From contig DGFM01000010.1 of NCBI GenBank assembly GCA_002391675.1, positions 41,634-63,270 on the forward strand: a stretch of 21,637 nucleotides of DNA. Reading direction: 5' to 3'. The position numbers and the translations under genes were made by a program. Below are positions 8,024 through 14,705 of the stretch, one piece after another (within the stretch, counting starts at the first letter, position 1; the number at the start of each line of letters is the position of its first letter). The notes beneath the pieces were generated by a model that saw only the letters and a list, made by a program, of their open reading frames with translations, was not told the DNA's origin and did no database searches. This DNA comes from Cloacimonetes bacterium UBA3900 (GTDB taxonomy: Bacteria > Cloacimonadota > Cloacimonadia > Cloacimonadales > Cloacimonadaceae).

Positions 8024-8721
8024 AAGTTATCCTAATGCAACATATAGAAAAACTGGGTGCTAAAGGCGACCTCGTGAATGTAAAACGTGGCTATGCAAGA
8101 AACTACCTCGTCCCCAGAGGATACGCCATCTACGCTACCCCACATAATATGAAGAAGCTGGAAGAAATCCGTGCCATAGCTAAAGAAGAAGAAGCTACAC
8201 GCTTGGAAGAACTCAAAGCCCTGGCTTCCAAGATCAACGGAATCACCCTCAGCTTCATCCGCAAGACAGACGAGCAAGGCAACCTCTATGGCTCCGTTTC
8301 TGATACTGACATCGCAAATGAGCTGAGCTCAAAAGGCCATCAGATTCACAAATCCGCCATCCTGTTGGAAAAGCACATCAAAGAACTTGGCGTCTTCGAT
8401 ATAGAACTCAAGCTCCATAAAGATGTGGAAGCCCAGATCAAGGTGGAAGTGCTGAAAGAAGCATCAGCCGAGCCTGAGCCCGCAGAAGTAACACCCGAAC
8501 CGGAGATTGATGCCCCGGAAGCTCAACCCGTGGTTGAAGAAACACCTGAACCTCAGCCCGTTGAAGAAGCGCCGGAAGCTCAACCTGTGGAAGAAGAAAA
8601 GATCGAAACCCCTGCTCCCGTGGCAGAGGAAGAAGTCACCGAACCCCAACCTGTTATAGAAGAAACCGAGACAGCGGAACCTGAAACAGCCGTGGAAGAA
8701 CCCGCTGAATCTGAAGAGTAA
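8020..8721 (+). CDS. rplI: Large-subunit ribosomal protein L9 with long Glu/Pro-rich tail
   Basis: L9 binds 23S rRNA near the L1 stalk and helps keep the reading frame. Residues 1-148 are a standard L9: MKVILMQHIEKLG, GDLVNVKRGYARNYLVPRG, the long connecting helix, and a C-terminal domain with GNLYGSVSDTDIA and VFDIELKLHKDVEAQIKVEV. I reject an in-frame ATG at 7978 because AAGGAG (8004-8009) serves the ATG at 8020, where family homology begins. After residue 148 an extra tail of about 85 residues is made of Glu, Pro, Ala, Thr and Val, with four QPV(V/I)EE-like units. It is absent from typical L9 and probably disordered and strongly acidic. The start overlaps the upstream stop (ATGA). Confidence 0.93.
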   Translation: MKVILMQHIEKLGAKGDLVNVKRGYARNYLVPRGYAIYATPHNMKKLEEIRAIAKEEEATRLEELKALASKINGITLSFIRKTDEQGNLYGSVSDTDIANELSSKGHQIHKSAILLEKHIKELGVFDIELKLHKDVEAQIKVEVLKEASAEPEPAEVTPEPEIDAPEAQPVVEETPEPQPVEEAPEAQPVEEEKIETPAPVAEEEVTEPQPVIEETETAEPETAVEEPAESEE

Positions 8722-8749
8722 ACTAATTTAACAAGACCGGGAGGTCCCC

Positions 8750-9322
8750 ATGAAAGAAAAAATGTTCAACATTAGGCAAATCGTGCTGACCATCATCTTC
8801 CTCGCCGCACTTTCCCTGATGGGAATGATCACCGGCGAAAAGTATATGGTAGCGGTGTATGGAGCAGCTTTTATCATCATCTCTGGCATCATCTTTTTGT
8901 TTGTCAAGAGAGGCCAGCGTCACAGCGAAGTGTCCCCGCAAAGGAGCCGTATAACCCGCATCGTTGCTGGCATCGTGCTATGTATATTAGCTCTGATCAC
9001 ACCTCTGCTTTTGGTCCTCAAAAGCAATGTCATCAACGTCGGCGATGAAGTAACGCCCGTGATGATCGTCATCACCCTCGCCGTAACCATACTGTTCATC
9101 GGCCTCTTTGCCCTCGCCGTATACTTGATCAACAACAGAGGCGAAGGCTTTGCCATGCGCGCCCTTGGATATTTGATCATCATCGTAGCATCCTTGATTC
9201 CTGGTATCTTGATGTCTCGTTTCGACAAAAACACCTCCACCATCGGCTCCATCTACTATGTGGCCCTGGCTGTGTTGATCATGTCTTACAACGGGATAAA
9301 CCTGCTCACACCAAAGGAATAA
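8750..9322 (+). CDS. Integral membrane protein of unknown function
   Basis: I do not recognise this 190-residue protein. It has about six hydrophobic segments: residues 10-26, 30-50, 65-85, 100-125, 135-155 and 165-182. A short basic loop follows the second (VKRGQRHSEVSPQRSR). There is no signal peptide, cysteine cluster or catalytic motif. GGGAGG (8739-8744) lies five bases before the ATG, and the site can pair into a small GACC-GGGA-GGTC hairpin that might dampen translation. It stands 28 bp after rplI and before a structured 94-bp gap, so it is probably the last gene of the ribosomal-protein segment. Confidence 0.75.
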   Translation: MKEKMFNIRQIVLTIIFLAALSLMGMITGEKYMVAVYGAAFIIISGIIFLFVKRGQRHSEVSPQRSRITRIVAGIVLCILALITPLLLVLKSNVINVGDEVTPVMIVITLAVTILFIGLFALAVYLINNRGEGFAMRALGYLIIIVASLIPGILMSRFDKNTSTIGSIYYVALAVLIMSYNGINLLTPKE

Positions 9323-9357
9323 CGCAACCCGGTTACCAATATTAACAGCATCTCAAA

Positions 9358-9394
9358 CCCATCCGCTTTGGCAACAAAGGCTTAGGCGGATGGG
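9358..9394 (+). promoter_or_regulatory. Nested hairpin in the gap before the DciA-like gene
   Basis: The arms CCCATCCGC (9358-9366) and GCGGATGGG (9386-9394) pair perfectly over 9 bp. Inside, TTTG and CAAA close a GCAA (GNRA-type) tetraloop, leaving a one-sided bulge at about 9380-9385. No T-run follows, so intrinsic termination is doubtful. It could be a processing or attenuation element, or a weak or factor-dependent terminator. Confidence 0.45.
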
Positions 9395-9416
9395 CTTGGA
9401 TATTATGTGACTATTT

Positions 9417-9719
9417 GTGGCATTACAGAGCATTGCAGACATAGGCAAGACCCTGGCTTTGCGCTTGGGAGGCGAAAAGTATGCCGCATTCATTCGCCTC
9501 TACCTGGATTATAAACAGGTGGTAGGCGAGCTCTTAGCCCAAAAGTCATACCCTTACCGCTATCAAGACGACATCCTCTTCGTGGCGGTGGAAAACAATA
9601 GCTGGATGCAGGAGCTGGTGCTGAGAAAGCATGAACTCATCGCCAGATACCAAGCCATCAGCAAGATAAAACCCAAAGACATCCTCTTTTTCATCCGCAC
9701 TCCCAAGGATAAATCATGA
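9417..9719 (+). CDS. DUF721 protein, DciA-like
   Basis: This 100-residue protein resembles the DUF721/DciA family. DciA proteins load the replicative helicase DnaB in bacteria that lack DnaC or DnaI. The segment DDILFVAVENNSWMQELVLRKHELIARY is the family signature: a beta strand, then a surface helix with W-x-x-E-L. The N-terminal helices (IADIGKTLALRLGGEKYAAF) replace the longer start seen in other members, and no extended tail is present. The start is GTG 9417, the first possible one after an in-frame TGA at 9408; no clear SD is visible. The stop overlaps rpe as ATGA. The helicase-loading role is inferred from the family. Confidence 0.7.
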   Translation: MALQSIADIGKTLALRLGGEKYAAFIRLYLDYKQVVGELLAQKSYPYRYQDDILFVAVENNSWMQELVLRKHELIARYQAISKIKPKDILFFIRTPKDKS

Positions 9720-10378
9720 AACGTCCACTCATCGCTGCCAGCGTCCTTTCCGCAGATTTTGCCCGCCTGGGCGAAGAACTTGCGCTGCTGGAACAATCCG
9801 GCGCAGACCTTATTCATTTAGACCTGATGGACGGACATTATGTGCCAAACCTCAGCTTCGGCATGCCGATCATCAAATCCATACGGGCCCACACCAAGCT
9901 ACCCCTGGACGCCCATCTAATGGTAAGTAATCCAAGCTTTTACATCGAGCCCTTAGCAGAACTGGGCGTATCTTGGGTCACCTTCCATCCCGATACCGAA
10001 CCCCATAGCCACAGATTGCTGCACAGAATCCGGCAGTTGGGCATGAAAGCAGGCGTAGCGCTCAATCCATCCGAAGATACAGACCAACTCAAGTGGCTGC
10101 TTCCCGAGCTGGATTACGTGCTCCTGATGAGCGTAAACCCGGGCTTCTCCGGCCAGAGCTTCATCCCCGGCATCATAGATAAAGCCATCGGGCTCAAAGA
10201 GATGATCCGGCACAGCGGCTATGAGATCGAGATCCAGGTGGATGGCGGCGTCACGGGAGATAACGCCCAGCAGCTCATCGACGCCGGCGTCACCATCCTG
10301 GTAAGCGCATCCTACATCTTCAACCATCCAAACTATGCCCAGGCAATCCAAAACTTAAGAGGAAACACATATGTTTAA
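9716..10378 (+). CDS. rpe: Ribulose-phosphate 3-epimerase
   Basis: Rpe interconverts ribulose 5-phosphate and xylulose 5-phosphate in the pentose phosphate pathway. The 220-residue TIM-barrel has the full signature. ASVLSADFARLGEE is at the start. Metal ligands His34 and Asp36 lie in HLDLMDGHYVPN, His67 in DAHLMV and the catalytic Asp176 in QVDGGV. The phosphate-site segment MSVNPGFSGQSF is also present. The start overlaps the DciA-like stop by 4 bp, with AAGGA just upstream, and the 3' end overlaps ffh by 8 bp. Together with prs it supplies pentose phosphates. Confidence 0.95.
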   Translation: MKRPLIAASVLSADFARLGEELALLEQSGADLIHLDLMDGHYVPNLSFGMPIIKSIRAHTKLPLDAHLMVSNPSFYIEPLAELGVSWVTFHPDTEPHSHRLLHRIRQLGMKAGVALNPSEDTDQLKWLLPELDYVLLMSVNPGFSGQSFIPGIIDKAIGLKEMIRHSGYEIEIQVDGGVTGDNAQQLIDAGVTILVSASYIFNHPNYAQAIQNLRGNTYV

Positions 10379-11699
10379 TAGCTTAAGCGAAAAGCTGGAT
10401 AAAGTATTCCGCAACCTCAAAGGCAAAGGCTATCTCACCGAGCAAAACATCAAAGACGGCCTGCGCGAAATCAGAGTGGCACTGCTGGAAGCGGACGTCA
10501 ACTTCAGAATCGTGAAAAACTTCGTGGCGGAAGTGCAGACCCGAGCTCTGGGTACCGAGGTGATGAAATCGCTCACACCCGGACAACAGATAGTGAAGAT
10601 AGTCTACGAGCAGCTTGCCGCCCTCATGGACACCGAAGGCTTTGAATTTAAAGTATATAACAACCGCCTCACCAAGGTGATGATGGTGGGCTTGCAGGGT
10701 TCCGGTAAAACCACCGCCTGCGCCAAACTCGCCCTCCTCCATCGCAAAAACAATATCAAACCCATGATGGTAGCCTGCGACGTCCATCGCCCTGCCGCCG
10801 TTGAACAGCTCAAAGTATTGGGCAAACAGGTGGACATCCCCGTCGTCAGCGTGGAAGGCAGCAAAGACGTGATCGAGATCGCCGACGCAGCACTGCGCCA
10901 AGCTCATAAAGACCTCACCAATCTCCTCATCTTCGATACCGCCGGACGCCTCCACATCGACGCCGAAATGATGGAGGAAGTCTCACGCCTCAAAGACTTT
11001 GTGAAGCCAGACTACATCTTCTTTGTGGCCGATGCGATGACGGGTCAGGAAGCGGTGAACGTAGCCAAGGAATTCCACGATAAACTGGCTTTTGATGCCG
11101 TGATCCTCACCAAGATGGACTCCGATGCCCGTGGCGGTGCCGCTCTCTCCATCAAAGCGGTCACAGAACGCCCCGTTGCCTTCATCGGAACCGGCGAAAA
11201 GACTGGTGACATAGAAGTTTTCCACGCCGAGCGCATGGCTTCACGCATCTTAGGCATGGGCGACGTCCTCACCCTCATCGAAAAGGCAGAAGAGAAACTG
11301 AACCTCGAAGAGGAAGAAAAGATGGCTCGCAAATTGCTCAAAAGCCAGTTCACGCTCAACGACTACCTCAAGCAAATGCAGAGCATCAAGAAAATGGGCT
11401 CACTGGAATCCATCATCCGCATGATACCCGGCCTGGGAAACAGAATCCCCAAAGACGCAGTCCTTGATGACGACGCACTAAAACACGTGGAAGCCATCAT
11501 CCAATCCATGACGGAAGAAGAGCGGGATAAACCTGATATCATCAACGGCAGCAGACGCTTACGCATTGCCAAAGGCTGCGGACGCTCCGTCACCGAGGTA
11601 AACCGCCTCCTGCGTGTATTTAACGACACCCTGAAGATGATGAAACGCTTCAACAACCCCAAAGGAAGGAAAGAGCTGGAAAGGATGATGGGAGGCTAA
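10371..11699 (+). CDS. ffh: Signal recognition particle protein Ffh (SRP54)
   Basis: Ffh binds 4.5S RNA and signal sequences and targets ribosomes to the membrane through FtsY. The 442-residue protein has an N domain (1-90) and a GTPase G domain with GLQGSGKTT (about 106-114), DVHRPAAVEQL, DTAGRL and TKMD (about 247-250). The methionine-rich M domain (about 300-442) contains SIIRMIPG, the RNA-binding GSRRLRIAKGCGRSVTEVNRLLRVF and the end MMKRFNNPKG. In the RNA-binding motif, SGS is replaced by GCG. AGAGGAAA precedes the ATG. It is the last gene of the long + strand run and is followed by an intrinsic terminator. Confidence 0.97.
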   Translation: MFNSLSEKLDKVFRNLKGKGYLTEQNIKDGLREIRVALLEADVNFRIVKNFVAEVQTRALGTEVMKSLTPGQQIVKIVYEQLAALMDTEGFEFKVYNNRLTKVMMVGLQGSGKTTACAKLALLHRKNNIKPMMVACDVHRPAAVEQLKVLGKQVDIPVVSVEGSKDVIEIADAALRQAHKDLTNLLIFDTAGRLHIDAEMMEEVSRLKDFVKPDYIFFVADAMTGQEAVNVAKEFHDKLAFDAVILTKMDSDARGGAALSIKAVTERPVAFIGTGEKTGDIEVFHAERMASRILGMGDVLTLIEKAEEKLNLEEEEKMARKLLKSQFTLNDYLKQMQSIKKMGSLESIIRMIPGLGNRIPKDAVLDDDALKHVEAIIQSMTEEERDKPDIINGSRRLRIAKGCGRSVTEVNRLLRVFNDTLKMMKRFNNPKGRKELERMMGG

Positions 11700-11736
11700 G
11701 GCCAGACCACAACTTTAATCAATATCACCGTAAACA

Positions 11737-11775
11737 AGCCCGAAGGACAGCCGAGTCCATCCCTCGGGCTTTTTC
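11737..11775 (+). terminator. Rho-independent terminator after ffh
   Basis: The arms AGCCCGAAGG (11737-11746) and CCCTCGGGCT (11761-11770) pair as AGCCCGA/TCGGGCT plus GG/CC around one mismatch, followed by TTTTT. It lies about 40 bp after the ffh stop and closes the housekeeping transcription unit. Confidence 0.85.
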
Positions 11776-11817
11776 GTGCCCCGCCGTCGCAGGATACGTT
11801 CGCTTGCTGCCGCGCTT

Positions 11818-12154
11818 GATGAAAAAACCCCGCCTTAAGGGCCAAAATTTGTTTGCGCAATTCCGATGCCTGACGCAACCTTTGACTTTTCACCTGGCTT
11901 CTCCTCCTTGGGGTTTCCTTGGCTCCCGTTTGCGTAACTTATGGGTTTGCTATGGGTTACTTGTGGATCCCAAAGGAGACCCACAGGAGCCCCTAAGGGA
12001 GGCCGCATCAAATCGACGTTTTAGAGGGCGGTTTTGTTTTCGCAAAACCGGCTCCGGAGTCAAATATTTCATAAACCCAGCCTGTCTCAGCTGCCTCAGC
12101 GAGGCAAGAATATCCTACTATTTTAGTAGGTATTGCCCTGGGCCTTGCCCGTCA
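11818..12154 (+). repeat. Dispersed repeat, copy A (complete in the window)
   Basis: The core 11913-12039 aligns without gaps to the reverse complement of 21485-21611, with about 12 differences in 127 bases by eye. Similarity continues left to about 11818, where it aligns with copy C, and right to the hairpin CCTACTATTTTAGTAGG (12114-12130). That hairpin lies 75 bases beyond the core in both full-length copies. The motif TTGCCCGTCAT (12145-12155) follows. Internal hairpins at 12029-12050 (CGGTTTTG/CAAAACCG) and 12092-12106 are not clearly kept in the other copy. No transposase is present. The rest of the gap 11776-12383 shows only the control region of the next gene. Confidence 0.8.
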
Positions 12155-12276
12155 TTTTTGCGTCCTTGAATTCAGGAAGGTAAGCTGCCCCCTTCTCTAT
12201 TAATATTGGCCTGCCATTTTCCATTAAAATTGATCCCGAGCCTTAATCAGGGTGAGAGAAGGATTGCAGAGCTGAG

Positions 12277-12341
12277 TCTTAAGATTACATTATTCAAGTA
12301 ATATATCAACTTTCTTAAGATTATGCTTGACAAAATATGAT
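12277..12341 (+). promoter_or_regulatory. Repeated TCTTAAGATTA sites and candidate -10 before the DUF2089 gene
   Basis: TCTTAAGATTA occurs twice as a direct repeat (12277-12287 and 12313-12323), 36 bp apart; its first eight bases are themselves a palindrome. A good -10 hexamer, TATGAT (12336-12341), lies 17 bases after TCTTAA, so the second site would cover the -35 region. A third partial match (TCTTAAA) begins at 12345. This looks like an operator array, possibly for the DUF2089 protein encoded next. Confidence 0.45.
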
Positions 12342-12383
12342 GTTTCTTAAACCTGACCTTAGATAAATCAATATGGAGGTTAA

Positions 12384-12737
12384 ATGAACAACTGCCCTAT
12401 CTGTAAGAGCCAACTTCTGGTGCGAGAGTATCACTGTTCGCAGTGCAAGATTAGCTTCAAGGGCAATTTTGAAAGCACCTGGCCTGCCGCCCTCAGCGAG
12501 GAGCAGCTCGAGTTTGTGCGCACTTTTATCATCGTCCAGGGCAATATCCGCGAGATGGAAAAGGCTTTGGGCATCTCTTACCCGACGGTGAAAAACCGTT
12601 TGGCAGAAATCATCGGCAAGATAGCTGATCAAGCGCCCGTTCCCGGAGACTACATCGACGTGATGCATGATCTGGAGCAGGGTTTCATCAATGTTGACGA
12701 GGCTATCGCCGAAATAAAAACAAGGAGAAAGAAATGA
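12384..12737 (+). CDS. DUF2089 zinc-ribbon/HTH putative regulator
   Basis: This 117-residue protein fits the DUF2089 family. A zinc ribbon at residues 1-25 has CPIC and CSQC pairs. A helix-turn-helix region follows (about 36-75): LSEEQLEFVRTFIIVQGNIREMEKALGISYPTVKNRLAEI. The last 25 residues carry a SHOCT-like helical pair (VMHDLEQGFINVDEAIAEI). The HTH suggests DNA binding, and the doubled palindromes upstream suggest autoregulation, which is inference. GGAGG (12375-12379) precedes the ATG. The stop overlaps the next start as ATGA, so it is co-translated with a DUF4097-type protein that ends in the same short motif. Confidence 0.85.
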   Translation: MNNCPICKSQLLVREYHCSQCKISFKGNFESTWPAALSEEQLEFVRTFIIVQGNIREMEKALGISYPTVKNRLAEIIGKIADQAPVPGDYIDVMHDLEQGFINVDEAIAEIKTRRKK

Positions 12738-14134
12738 AAATCTTTACAGAGAAGTTTGAATACGACGTCACCAATATCAGGAAGATCAGCATTGACAACA
12801 AGATGGCACCGCTCAGCATTGCCAATTCAGAAGATGGAAAGCTTTCCGTTGAGTTGGAGATCGCGCTGCCGGATAACTTTAGTAACGCAAGTCTTGATAG
12901 TTTCATCAGTTATGCCGTGGAAAACTCCAAGTTTAAACTGGATCTGGAAAACCTGGCGGCAATCACCGGTGGAGCCTTTCAGCTCACCCAGTCGCAGGTC
13001 CGCGTCCTCATCCCGCAGGGCCTGGAGCTCAAGGTTGATACAGACAACCTGCCTCTGCGTCTGCTGGGCTTGACCAACAAAATCAGCGCAGACAACGAGA
13101 ATGCAGCCATCATCCTCGATTCCTGCGTGGGTGATCTCAAGCTGGAAAACGAAAATGGCCCCATCAAGCTCACCAACTGCAAAGGCAACCTCACCATCGA
13201 TCAGGAAAACGGCCCCATCTTAGCCGAGGAAGTCAGCGGCGATATGCTGAGGGTTTCTTCGGAAAATGGCGCCATAAAGATGCGTCTGGCGCAGTTTACA
13301 GACCTGAGCGTCAAAAACGAAAACGGCCTTATCTACTATGAAAGTATGCCCATGGATTTTGGTCTCATGCGCTTCAAAAACGAAAACGGCAAAATAGCCC
13401 TGGTGCTCCCGGAAGAGATGGGATACGCTATTGAAGCCGAGAGCAAACTGGGCCGCGTCAGAAGCAGCCTGAAGGCGGAACAGCAACGTATGGGCCGCAA
13501 ACACCTCTTCACCAATGGTGATCAAAGTGTGAAGATAGAGGTCAAGACCCAGAACAGCAGCATCAGGCTGGGCAGCGATCCTTCCATAAATCTGGGCGCT
13601 TTCAAGAGCAAACTGGACGACCTGCGCGAAGCGATCAAAAACGCCACCAGCATAGAGGACAACGAGAAGGTGCAACAGATTCTGAATAAAACAGTTGAGA
13701 GCCTGAACACCATCAAGGACAAGGTCACCGAAACGAAGATCAATGAAGCCATCCAAAATAGCATCAATTCACTCAAGGATACCATCGCCGGGGTGAACTG
13801 GATCGAGACCAAGGACAAGGTGCTGAGCACAATCGAGAAGATCGGCACCGACATCAATAGCAACCTGCGCAAATTCTTTGAAAAAGTAAGGCAGACCGAT
13901 GGAGAAGGAGATGCGCAGTCTGGCTTTGGCAGACACTTTGAAGACTTGGGCGACCAGCTGCAAAATCTCTGGAATAAAAGGCCAAACTGGTTCAGTTCCG
14001 GAGGCGATGTGGATGACGAACTTCCCAGGGACGTGAGCGAGCAAAGTCGTCGGAAGATTCTTCAGATGCTTGAGAACGGCAAAATCACTGCTGATGAGGC
14101 CGAGCGTCTTTTGCGTGCTATCGGCAAAGAATAG
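12734..14134 (+). CDS. DUF4097-type beta-helix protein with SHOCT-like C-terminus
   Basis: This 466-residue protein has three parts. Residues 1-270 resemble DUF4097: short beta strands with recurring N-E-N-G turns (LENENGPIKL, DQENGPILAE, SSENGAIKM, KNENGLIYY, KNENGKIAL), which suggests a right-handed beta-helix. Residues 285-385 are amphipathic helices rich in Lys, Asp, Ile and Asn. The last 30 residues form a SHOCT-like motif (RRKILQMLENGKITADEAERLLRAI), as in YvlB and LiaX relatives linked to envelope stress in Firmicutes. There is no signal peptide or membrane segment, so the product should be cytoplasmic or peripheral. AAGGAG (12722-12727) lies six bases before the ATG, which overlaps the DUF2089 stop. 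The function is not established. Confidence 0.75.
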   Translation: MKIFTEKFEYDVTNIRKISIDNKMAPLSIANSEDGKLSVELEIALPDNFSNASLDSFISYAVENSKFKLDLENLAAITGGAFQLTQSQVRVLIPQGLELKVDTDNLPLRLLGLTNKISADNENAAIILDSCVGDLKLENENGPIKLTNCKGNLTIDQENGPILAEEVSGDMLRVSSENGAIKMRLAQFTDLSVKNENGLIYYESMPMDFGLMRFKNENGKIALVLPEEMGYAIEAESKLGRVRSSLKAEQQRMGRKHLFTNGDQSVKIEVKTQNSSIRLGSDPSINLGAFKSKLDDLREAIKNATSIEDNEKVQQILNKTVESLNTIKDKVTETKINEAIQNSINSLKDTIAGVNWIETKDKVLSTIEKIGTDINSNLRKFFEKVRQTDGEGDAQSGFGRHFEDLGDQLQNLWNKRPNWFSSGGDVDDELPRDVSEQSRRKILQMLENGKITADEAERLLRAIGKE

Positions 14135-14136
14135 TA

Positions 14137-14186
14137 TTGACAGAAAGGGGCGGTTCACATTAATTGAACATATGTTCACTTGAACA
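14137..14186 (+). promoter_or_regulatory. Promoter with GTTCA/TGAAC operator array for the ORP-like cluster
   Basis: A perfect -35 TTGACA (14137-14142) is followed after 16 bases by ATTAAT (14159-14164). Four half-sites alternate in orientation: GTTCA 14153-14157, TGAAC 14165-14169, GTTCA 14174-14178 and TGAAC 14181-14185. The middle two form the perfect palindrome TGAACATATGTTCA (14165-14178). The sites flank and follow the -10, as expected for repressor binding. The first gene downstream encodes a DUF134 HTH protein, the natural candidate regulator. The core GAAC-N4-GTTC also matches the LexA box of Gram-positive bacteria. Confidence 0.7.
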
Positions 14187-14219
14187 GCGGCCAAATATAC
14201 TAAAAACAAGGAGATTAAC

Positions 14220-14666
14220 ATGGCGAGACCAAAAGCGAAACGCATACTGAGAGACCTGCCCACCGTGAAGGGGTTCAGGCCCCTGTGGATGCGCACAAAC
14301 TACCGCTCTGCCGTCGTTATGCCCCTGGAAGAATATGAGGCCATCCGCCTCGTGGATTATGAAGGCATGACCCACGAAGAGGCATCACAAAGCATGGGGG
14401 TGTCCCGCCCCACCCTCACCCGTATCTACGAACAAGCCCGCATCAACCTGGCAACCGCCATCGTTGAGGGGCGCACCTTTCTGATCGAAGGCGGTGAGGT
14501 AAAGATCGCCGGACCTCACTACTATTGCGAGGCCTGTCAACACAAGTTCACCTCCACCTCCAAAGATCCGGATTCCGGCAATTGCCCCAATTGCAAATCC
14601 CAGCGTGTAGTGTCTTTGAACAAATGCTTCCTGGAAGGATGCCGCAGGTGCTCACGCTGCCGTTAA
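14220..14666 (+). CDS. DUF134 family HTH protein with zinc-ribbon tail
   Basis: This 148-residue protein is a DUF134 member. The N-terminus (ARPKAKR) is followed by MPLEEYEAIRLVDYEGMTHEEASQSMGVSRPTLTRIYEQAR, a sigma70 region 4-like helix-turn-helix (about 38-80), and then IVEGRTFLIEGGEV. A C-terminal zinc-ribbon extension has Cys pairs CEAC and CPNC, and the protein ends in a Cys-rich FLEGCRRCSRCR that could sense metal or bind a cluster. AAGGAG (14208-14213) lies six bases before the ATG. DUF134 genes often stand next to NifX-type genes in anaerobes, as here. It is likely the local transcription regulator acting on the palindromes just upstream, though that is inference. Confidence 0.87.
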   Translation: MARPKAKRILRDLPTVKGFRPLWMRTNYRSAVVMPLEEYEAIRLVDYEGMTHEEASQSMGVSRPTLTRIYEQARINLATAIVEGRTFLIEGGEVKIAGPHYYCEACQHKFTSTSKDPDSGNCPNCKSQRVVSLNKCFLEGCRRCSRCR

Positions 14667-14705
14667 CCCAAAACCAAATCTATTATCTATAAGGAAGTTA
14701 CACAC

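Noticed and set aside
11804..12169. 121-codon open frame across repeat copy A.
   Set aside because: The matching frame in copy B has an in-frame TGA, so the conserved stretch is not kept as a protein.
12191..12262. CCTTCTCT and AGAGAAGG inverted arms 56 bp apart.
   Set aside because: Only eight bases with a long loop lacking inner pairing; this could be chance.
12327..12341. Perfect TTGACA followed by TATGAT before the DUF2089 gene.
   Set aside because: The two hexamers are only three bases apart, so they cannot form one promoter; only the TATGAT is kept as a candidate -10.
14165..14178. TGAACATATGTTCA read as an SOS (LexA) box.
   Set aside because: It fits in form, but no DNA-repair gene is near and the adjacent DUF134 regulator and extra half-sites give a better local explanation; kept only as an alternative.
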